Assembly: GCA_001587675.1 (NCBI GenBank)
Contig: LNGD01000050.1
Span: forward strand, 1-10,667
DNA from: Candidatus Methanofastidiosum methylothiophilum
Lineage (GTDB): Archaea > Methanobacteriota_B > Thermococci > Methanofastidiosales > Methanofastidiosaceae
Length of the DNA: 10,667 nt
Reading direction: 5' to 3'
Shown: positions 6,588 through 10,667 of the stretch, piece after piece
Layout of the letters: each line of letters begins with the position of its first letter
Numbering within the stretch: position 1 is the first letter of the stretch
The notes under the pieces: generated by a model
Seen by the model: the letters and a program-made list of their open reading frames with translations, nothing else
Database searches by the model: none
Told to the model about the DNA's origin: nothing
Made by a program: the position numbers and the translations under genes

Positions 6588-7475
6588 ATGAAGAGTAAAA
6601 GAATCATAGTTTTACTAGTATTGTTGTTAATATATATTTTATCTTTAACTCCTTCGTTGGCAACTGAAGTTCCTAGATCCTTTTACGTTAATACAGCGAA
6701 TGGTCAACCGCATTCTATTATCGTAGTTGGGAAAAATGCAGCATCTATGGATTTAATATCTGGAAATATGGTAATAACTAAAATTCAAAGTGAAGCCTAT
6801 TATGAAGATTTTGTCTATGTCAATATCACAGGTTCAAAGTTAATGGAGGCTTCAAACAATAATCAAATAATAGTTGATCCATCAACAATGACTTTAGTTT
6901 GGGCAGATAATAAAGGTAATTCGGGCAGCTTTACTTATGGCCAATCAATAGAAAAGATTGCCCTTAGATTTGTTACTAACGATTTAAATAATTTATTGAT
7001 TTATGTTAATTCCAATCAAAATCCTTTAACTATACAAAATCCAGAGATTAATAGGAATGTAATTATAAACTCTGATTATTCTCTCGAATTACTTGATAAT
7101 ACACCGGGGGTCCAAGGAATTTATGGATATGGAGGGAATATTAAATTTAATGTATTATTTAAAAAACAGCAACCCGGTGCATTTCAACAAGTAAAAATAA
7201 ATATTTGGGAGCCTCAAAAACTCATAACAAACGACGCAATTTTAATGGAAGACACTGCAAAAAACAATAATATAATTCTGGTTGGTGGGCCAGTTGCTAA
7301 TAATATTGTGGCAGGACTTGTTCGAAGAGGAATTTCAAAAATTGATTGGTATACGTCAGAAGGAGAGATAGAATACCTTCCTAATGGCCTCTACCCGGGT
7401 AGAGATGTGATTATAGTTGCAGGTGCGGATAGAGAGAAAACTAGAAACGCTATTATTAAATTAATAAATTCTTAG
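6588..7475 (+). CDS. Secreted S-layer-like protein, compact form
   Basis: From ATG 6588 the product is 295 residues. It starts with a signal peptide: positive MKSKR, a hydrophobic core (about 6-20), and a likely cut after SLA at residue 25. Near the new N-terminus is IIVVGKNAASMDLISG (44-59), which resembles the opening of methanococcal S-layer proteins (VVGxNAAxMD type). The C-terminal part has IILVGGPVANNIVAGL (229-244) and GRDVIIVAGADREKTR (271-286), the signatures of the S-layer C-terminal domain. The two halves are usually separated by several hundred residues, so this is a compact relative, with no membrane anchor visible. A role in the cell envelope is inferred; whether it forms a lattice is unknown. 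An alternative ATG at 6579 adds MHF, and neither start has a Shine-Dalgarno site. Confidence 0.7.
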   Translation: MKSKRIIVLLVLLLIYILSLTPSLATEVPRSFYVNTANGQPHSIIVVGKNAASMDLISGNMVITKIQSEAYYEDFVYVNITGSKLMEASNNNQIIVDPSTMTLVWADNKGNSGSFTYGQSIEKIALRFVTNDLNNLLIYVNSNQNPLTIQNPEINRNVIINSDYSLELLDNTPGVQGIYGYGGNIKFNVLFKKQQPGAFQQVKINIWEPQKLITNDAILMEDTAKNNNIILVGGPVANNIVAGLVRRGISKIDWYTSEGEIEYLPNGLYPGRDVIIVAGADREKTRNAIIKLINS

Positions 7476-7496
7476 CATTTCTAAATAGAAACTAAG
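7471..7496 (+). terminator. Hairpin overlapping the S-layer-like gene stop codon
   Basis: CTTAG (7471-7475) pairs with CTAAG (7492-7496), and TTTCT (7478-7482) with AGAAA (7487-7491), giving 10 bp with a two-base CA bulge and an AAAT loop. The gene's TAG stop lies inside the 5' arm. No T tract follows, so it may stabilise the mRNA 3' end, mark a processing site, or be a DNA operator for the gene downstream rather than a terminator. Confidence 0.4.
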
Positions 7497-7498
7497 AT

Positions 7499-7510
7499 AA
7501 TATATAAAAA
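7499..7510 (+). promoter_or_regulatory. Candidate TATA box of the YkgJ-like gene
   Basis: AATATATAAAAA sits in the 68-base gap before the next gene. A start about 26 bases downstream (near 7530) would give a short leader carrying the GAGGGGG ribosome-binding site at 7534-7540. Confidence 0.45.
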
Positions 7511-7543
7511 ATATTTAATCTCCATAGGAAATTGAGGGGGATC

Positions 7544-7999
7544 ATGAAAGAAAAATTAGTGCTATATACCGGTCAGAATTATAAGTGTAAACAATGCGGT
7601 GAATGTTGTAAAGTAAGAGGAGTTCCTTTAACACTATTTGATATAGAAAGAATTGAAAAGATAGCAGATAAAGATTTTGCAGTGTATGATATCTCTAGAA
7701 AGATATTTGCCATAGAAAAAAGAATTTGGGATAATGGTTGTGTTTTTTTAGACGATGTTAATTGTTCTATTCATAAGGATAAACCTTTAATATGCAGATT
7801 ATTCCCTCTAGGAGTTTTTTACAAACCAATATCTGAATCAGATGAACCATATATCCTAAAAAATGGCGAGAAAGCCTATATTTATGTTGATATATCATGT
7901 CCAGGAATTGGGGAAGAGGGCGAGCCATTTGAAATTGAAAAAATACTAGAATTATGCCAAAGAATAAAAATTGAAATGGCATATACTCTTAATGTTTAG
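7544..7999 (+). CDS. YkgJ-family CxxCxxCC metal-cluster-binding protein
   Basis: From ATG 7544 the product is 151 residues. The N-terminal CKQCGECCKVRG (15-26) is the CxxCxxCC signature, followed by CVFLDDVNCSIHKDKPLICR (66-85), the RLFP motif (85-88) and a further cysteine in DISCPG (117-121). Eight cysteines fit the family pattern (15, 18, 21, 22, 66, 74, 84, 119), and the ninth, at 138, is probably not a ligand. Family proteins are thought to bind zinc or an iron-sulfur cluster, but the reaction, if any, is not established. GAGGGGG at 7534-7540 lies 3 bases before this ATG. A TTG at 7532 would start inside the leader and is less likely. The gene overlaps the downstream Nip7-like gene by 8 bases, so the two products are probably made together. 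Confidence 0.82.
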   Translation: MKEKLVLYTGQNYKCKQCGECCKVRGVPLTLFDIERIEKIADKDFAVYDISRKIFAIEKRIWDNGCVFLDDVNCSIHKDKPLICRLFPLGVFYKPISESDEPYILKNGEKAYIYVDISCPGIGEEGEPFEIEKILELCQRIKIEMAYTLNV

Positions 8000-8471
8000 T
8001 GAGAACATGCGCATAATAGAAGGTAAAAAACTTGAATTAATTAAAAAATCTTTAGAAAATTATGGGGCTATATTTGAACTGCCTTCTGATTATAAACTTG
8101 TTCTGATAAATGAAGAAGTTTTTTTAGTTAAAACTGATGTTTTAACGAAAGTTCAAAATGAAAACTTAGAAAATAATCTAATTTCTGTAGGAACACAAAT
8201 TGGTAAATTTCACAAAGGGAATTTCTTACTCGGGATTGAAATTCATTTAATTATAGGTCCTAAATCAAAAAAAGTTAAGTTAACTGAGAAGGGTACATCA
8301 CTATTTCTTTATGGGCGTGATGTATTCGTTAAAAATATAACAAACTCACCAAAAAAAGGTTTTGTAATAGTTTCAAACAAGAGGGATGAAATCATAGGAT
8401 TTGGGAAATTTGATGGTAAGATGCTAATTAACATTCTTGACAGGGGATCTTATCTTAGAGTTCTAGAATAA
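7992..8471 (+). CDS. Nip7-like PUA-domain ribosome biogenesis protein
   Basis: From ATG 7992 the product is 159 residues. The N-terminal half (about 1-80) fits the pre-PUA Nip7 domain. The C-terminal half is a PUA RNA-binding domain: KKVKLTEKGTSLFLYGRDVF (about 95-114), then KGFVIVSNKRDEIIGFGKF (about 123-141) and a closing DRGSYLR. The LFLYGRDVF stretch is the strongest family mark. Eukaryotic Nip7 acts in 60S subunit maturation and pre-rRNA processing, and archaeal homologues bind RNA; a like role here is inferred. The start codon overlaps the end of the upstream gene (ATGTTTAG), consistent with coupling. A second ATG at 8007 (MRIIEGKK) gives 154 residues and cannot be excluded, as neither has a clear Shine-Dalgarno site. 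Confidence 0.72.
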   Translation: MFSENMRIIEGKKLELIKKSLENYGAIFELPSDYKLVLINEEVFLVKTDVLTKVQNENLENNLISVGTQIGKFHKGNFLLGIEIHLIIGPKSKKVKLTEKGTSLFLYGRDVFVKNITNSPKKGFVIVSNKRDEIIGFGKFDGKMLINILDRGSYLRVLE

Positions 8472-8521
8472 TGTTTTATTTAGAACATTGGATATTGAAT
8501 TTGTTGCACTAGGGTCATCAG

Positions 8522-8529
8522 ATTTAAAA
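8522..8529 (+). promoter_or_regulatory. Candidate argF TATA box (near)
   Basis: ATTTAAAA is centred 26 bases before about 8551, which would put the transcription start inside the loop of the inverted repeat described next. A second T/A-rich candidate, TTTTATTTA at 8474-8482, would instead give a leader of about 60 bases containing the whole repeat. The two choices predict different control mechanisms. Confidence 0.4.
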
Positions 8530-8530
8530 G

Positions 8531-8567
8531 CCATTTAGATTTTTCTTCAATCGGTGAATCTAAATGG
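8531..8567. promoter_or_regulatory. Perfect 11-bp inverted repeat over the argF start
   Basis: CCATTTAGATT (8531-8541) is the exact reverse complement of AATCTAAATGG (8557-8567). A G-U pair at 8542/8556 could extend it, leaving a 13-base loop. The right arm contains the ATG (8564-8566), and the Shine-Dalgarno GGTGA (8553-8557) lies in the loop and stem base. As RNA it would hide the start site; as DNA it would be a two-half-site operator over the transcription start. Both readings point to control of argF. Confidence 0.65.
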
Positions 8568-9481
8568 TAGTTAATATGAAAGGAAAGCATCTAGCTTCTC
8601 TACATGATCTTACAAAAGAAGAAATATGGCAGATTTTGAAAACGGCCGAAACTCTAAAGATTAAACAGAAAACAGGAGAAAAGCATGAACTATTATATGG
8701 CAAAACTCTTGCCATGATATTCCAGAAACCATCTACTAGAACAAGAGTTTCATTTGAAGTAGGAATGAAACAATTAGGTGGGCATGCATTGTATTTATCT
8801 GCAACTGATCTCCAGCTAGGGAGAGGAGAAACTGTAGGTGACACTGGAGCAGTTTTATCTCGTTATTGTGATGGTATAATGGCAAGAGTATTCTCTCACG
8901 ATAATATCATAGAGCTATGTAAACATTCAACAGTTCCTGTTATAAACGGTCTATCTGACCTTTTACACCCATGTCAATGCTTAGCTGACTTAGAAACAAT
9001 ACTTGAAAAGAAACAAGAATTCAAAGGATTGAAATTAGCATTTGTAGGAGATGGAAACAACGTTTGTCATTCTCTTATGTTTGGATCGGCAAAGGTAGGA
9101 ATGGAGATGACCGTAGTATGTCCAAAAGGGTATGAGCCAGATAAACAAATAGAGAAATTGGCATTAGAAGATGGGCTTAAACTTGAAATAACAAACGATC
9201 CAAAAGGCGTTAAGGGTGCTGATGTAATTTATACTGATGTATGGGCAAGCATGGGAAAAGATAAAGAACACGATGACAGAGTAAAGGTATTCAAACCTTA
9301 TCAGGTCAATGAAAAATTAGTTTCACAGGCACAAGACGATTGTATCGTTATGCACTGTTTACCTGCACACAGAGGAGAAGAAATAACTGATGAAGTTGTC
9401 GATGGACCTCACTCGGTTGTACTTGACCAAGCAGAAAACAGAAATCATGCCCAGAAAGCTGTTATGGCACTTTTGATGTAA
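8564..9481 (+). CDS. argF: Ornithine carbamoyltransferase
   Basis: This cytoplasmic enzyme transfers the carbamoyl group of carbamoyl phosphate to ornithine, giving citrulline in arginine synthesis. The 305-residue protein has the carbamoyl-phosphate site STRTR at 57-61, the HPCQ loop at 135-138, and a nucleotide-fold-like GDGNNVCHS at 162-170. DVWASMG (225-231) is the ornithine-binding SMG loop that separates this enzyme from aspartate carbamoyltransferase. HCLPAHRGEE (264-273) carries the catalytic cysteine. Length is standard. GGTGA at 8553-8557 precedes the ATG at 8564; another in-frame ATG at 8576 would lose four residues. No other arginine gene is in the window, so it is likely its own transcription unit, with a T-rich terminator after it and an inverted repeat over its start. 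Confidence 0.97.
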   Translation: MVVNMKGKHLASLHDLTKEEIWQILKTAETLKIKQKTGEKHELLYGKTLAMIFQKPSTRTRVSFEVGMKQLGGHALYLSATDLQLGRGETVGDTGAVLSRYCDGIMARVFSHDNIIELCKHSTVPVINGLSDLLHPCQCLADLETILEKKQEFKGLKLAFVGDGNNVCHSLMFGSAKVGMEMTVVCPKGYEPDKQIEKLALEDGLKLEITNDPKGVKGADVIYTDVWASMGKDKEHDDRVKVFKPYQVNEKLVSQAQDDCIVMHCLPAHRGEEITDEVVDGPHSVVLDQAENRNHAQKAVMALLM

Positions 9482-9486
9482 ATATA

Positions 9487-9514
9487 TTTCTTTTTTCTAC
9501 TTTTCTTATATTTT
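9487..9514 (+). terminator. T-rich terminator after argF
   Basis: Within 5-33 bases of the argF stop the plus strand has several T tracts (TTTCTTTTTT, CTTTTC, ATATTTT), the usual archaeal intrinsic terminator. No strong hairpin is needed or seen. Confidence 0.6.
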
Positions 9515-9533
9515 GTATATTCATTTTATTCAA

Positions 9534-9796
9534 TCGGCTGTGGGACATATTTAACCTGCATTCAATTTTAATAGATTGTTCTTATGTCATGCAAAGTACA
9601 AGCAATAGTTAACGGCCCGCTTAATATTAGCGAAGAAGTTGTTTAGGTCTATGAGCGAAAAGGCACTGCTTATAGGAATAGTGCCAAAGTTGACGCACAG
9701 AAAAAGTACACAGGATATCGAGCCTAGTGATTATTGTAAAATTAGAATCTAAGTTATATTTGAACGATGGCAAAAAGAATTATGCCCCACAGCCGA
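9534..9796. repeat. 263-bp unit bounded by inverted repeats (MITE-like or structured RNA)
   Basis: TCGGCTGTGGGACATA (9534-9549) is the reverse complement of TATGCCCCACAGCCGA (9781-9796) at 15 of 16 positions: 11 bp perfect, one A/C mismatch, then 4 bp. The interior is more GC-rich than the flanks, has no gene longer than about 50 codons, and holds a possible pseudoknot (9649-9685), a small hairpin (9618-9632) and a direct repeat AAAGTACA (9593-9600, 9703-9710). Ends of the form GGCTGTGGGRCATA look like terminal inverted repeats of an insertion sequence, so a deleted, non-autonomous element is one reading. A closed RNA of about 260 bases is the other. No matching target duplication was found beside the ends. 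Confidence 0.55.
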
Positions 9797-9935
9797 AATG
9801 CACATATACCTTCATACATTCAAATCTTTCTTTGTCAGTTTAGAAGGACTTTATATTATGGAAATGGTAATGAGGGTCTAAAAAATCTACTGTTTCTCAA
9901 ATGTGCTTTGTTGAATAATTGAGCTAAAATGAACC

Positions 9936-9958
9936 GCAAAGCTTAAACCCTTTATAAA
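9936..9958 (+). promoter_or_regulatory. Candidate transposase promoter
   Basis: CGCAAAGCTTAAAC (9935-9948) resembles a BRE followed by a TATA box centred about 26 bases before the ATG at 9971, suggesting a leaderless message. A second box TTTATAAA (9951-9958) follows. TAAACCCT is repeated at 9944-9951 and 9955-9962, 11 bases apart. Confidence 0.4.
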
Positions 9959-9970
9959 CCCTATATATTC

Positions 9971-10667
9971 ATGCCAGGCAAAGGTGACGCCATAAACGAA
10001 AAATATGTCAATATGGGAAAGTTTTGCATTTCTTTTGATTTTTTGAATGATATCTGGGACAAAGAGCTAGCTCTTATGAATAGGGATAAGGTCGGAAGAC
10101 CTTATCTTTACCCAGAATCTTTCATTAGATTTGTAGCAACTATAAGAACTGCCTATGGACTACGTTACAGGCAGACCGAAGGCTTTCTTCGAGTGTTGTC
10201 CGAGCATTCGCCTAAGATCAAGCCGGCAGACTACACCACCATCTGGCGAAGAACTCTCCAAATGAAAGTTGAGCTTGAGACAATAGAAGATGTTTCAGAG
10301 CTTACAATTATACTCGACAGCACCGGTTTTAAGATGACTGACGCCGGCAGCTGGATAAACTATCTCTACGGGAAAAATAAGAACTACCTAAAGGCACATG
10401 CCGCAATTGATGCTAAGACAGGGAAACTAATCGGTATAGTTGTTACAGGCAGGGATACCCATGATAGTGAAATGGGAGTATTCTTAGTTAGTGGAATAGC
10501 TTTCAAAGCTATCATAGGAGACGGCGCCTATGACACAAGGGAAATGTTCAATCTTATTGCAAAAAAGAATGCTATTCCCATAATAAAGATACGGAAAAAC
10601 GCTTCAACACGCTCTTTGGGCTCGCCTCTTCGAGCTAGATCAGTGCGTGAAGTGAAAAAGATTGGCC
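9971..10667 (+). CDS. IS5-family DDE transposase (3' end outside window)
   Basis: The reading frame stays open from ATG 9971 to the end of the window, giving 232 residues. The N-terminal part has the helical IS5-type region (RPYLYPESFIRFVATIRTAY, 43-62, then GLRYRQTEGFLRVLSEH, 63-79). The catalytic domain follows: TIILDSTGFK places the first aspartate at 116, and IIGDGAYDTRE (181-191) the second at 184. Between them is YGKNKNYLKAHAAIDAKTG (133-151), usual for the family. The glutamate that completes the DDE triad would lie beyond the window. Codons such as GCC, GGC, ACC and CTC are more frequent than in neighbouring genes, consistent with recent acquisition. No frameshift or stop is seen, so this copy may be active. 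Confidence 0.88.
   Translation, partial: MPGKGDAINEKYVNMGKFCISFDFLNDIWDKELALMNRDKVGRPYLYPESFIRFVATIRTAYGLRYRQTEGFLRVLSEHSPKIKPADYTTIWRRTLQMKVELETIEDVSELTIILDSTGFKMTDAGSWINYLYGKNKNYLKAHAAIDAKTGKLIGIVVTGRDTHDSEMGVFLVSGIAFKAIIGDGAYDTREMFNLIAKKNAIPIIKIRKNASTRSLGSPLRARSVREVKKIG

Larger units (their letters stand above)
9872..10667 (+). mobile_element. IS5-like insertion sequence, left part (cut by window end)
   Basis: The transposase entry below defines the element. GAGGGTCTAAAAAATC at 9872-9887 is a plausible left end: it lies 99 bases before the transposase, a usual spacing, and its GAGGGTCT start resembles ends I remember from archaeal IS5-type elements. TAA or TAAT just before it could be a short target duplication. 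The right end is outside the window, so neither boundary can be confirmed. The stretch 9797-9871 between the inverted-repeat unit and this end shows nothing recognisable. Confidence 0.5.

Noticed and set aside
7532..7543. TTG start for the YkgJ-like gene
   Set aside because: It would place the GAGGGGG ribosome-binding site inside the gene; ATG 7544 directly follows that site.
9584..9730. Decayed CDGSH-type or other small protein gene (NGPL motif, stop at 9644)
   Set aside because: Only the short NGPL stretch recalls that family, the cysteines are absent, and no Shine-Dalgarno precedes the ATG; too weak to annotate.
9651..9752. 33-codon frame MSEKALLIGIVPKLTHRK... in another frame
   Set aside because: Very short, unrecognised, and overlaps the predicted pseudoknot and the other frame; no independent support for coding.
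9534..9796. RNase P RNA or SRP RNA bounded by the long stem
   Set aside because: I find neither the RNase P conserved segments (GAGGAAAGUC, ACAGAAC type) nor the SRP helix 8 motif with GGAAA-type loop on either strand.
9482..9970. tRNA gene or CRISPR array in the noncoding stretch
   Set aside because: No cloverleaf with GTTCRANNC arm and no regularly spaced repeats were seen.

Overview
This AT-rich window reads as the chromosome of a euryarchaeon, probably a methanogen-related lineage. The evidence is the gene order ftsZ-secE-spt5-rpl11-rpl1-rpl10-rpl12 with archaeal-type proteins, an S-layer-like secreted protein of the type known from methanococci, TATA-type promoters, and T-tract terminators. 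An AT-rich uncultured methanogen such as Methanofastidiosa would fit, but the sequence alone does not prove a taxon.

Region 1 (1-4423, plus strand) is the division/secretion/translation cluster: FtsZ1-type division GTPase, SecE, Spt5, then ribosomal proteins uL11, uL1, uL10 (P0) and P1. The last three form the L1 stalk and the GTPase-recruiting stalk. An internal promoter probably lies ahead of spt5. The 5' end of the L1 gene carries a stem-loop with an asymmetric internal loop that matches the L1 feedback-binding site of methanococcal L1 mRNA. ftsZ and rpl1 both start at TTG behind almost identical strong Shine-Dalgarno modules.

Region 2 (4403-5032, minus strand) is an RlmE/FtsJ-type rRNA 2'-O-methyltransferase whose 3' end overlaps the P1 gene tail to tail. 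It diverges from region 3 across a 51-base gap built around a palindromic TATA sequence that could fire both ways.

Region 3 (5084-8471, plus strand) holds a TPR protein with an unusual C-terminal J domain, a small secreted protein carrying signatures from both ends of methanococcal S-layer proteins, a CxxCxxCC-type (YkgJ-like) metal-binding protein, and a Nip7-like PUA ribosome-assembly protein overlapping it by 8 bases.

Region 4 (8472-9514) is argF (ornithine carbamoyltransferase). A perfect 11-bp inverted repeat covers its start codon and ribosome-binding site, and a T-rich terminator follows.

Region 5 (9515-10667) is accessory DNA. A 263-bp unit bounded by near-perfect inverted repeats (9534-9796) contains a possible pseudoknot and fragmentary reading frames. 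After it comes the left part of an IS5-like insertion sequence whose transposase runs off the window. The 263-bp unit and the argF inverted repeat are the features least explained by known genes.
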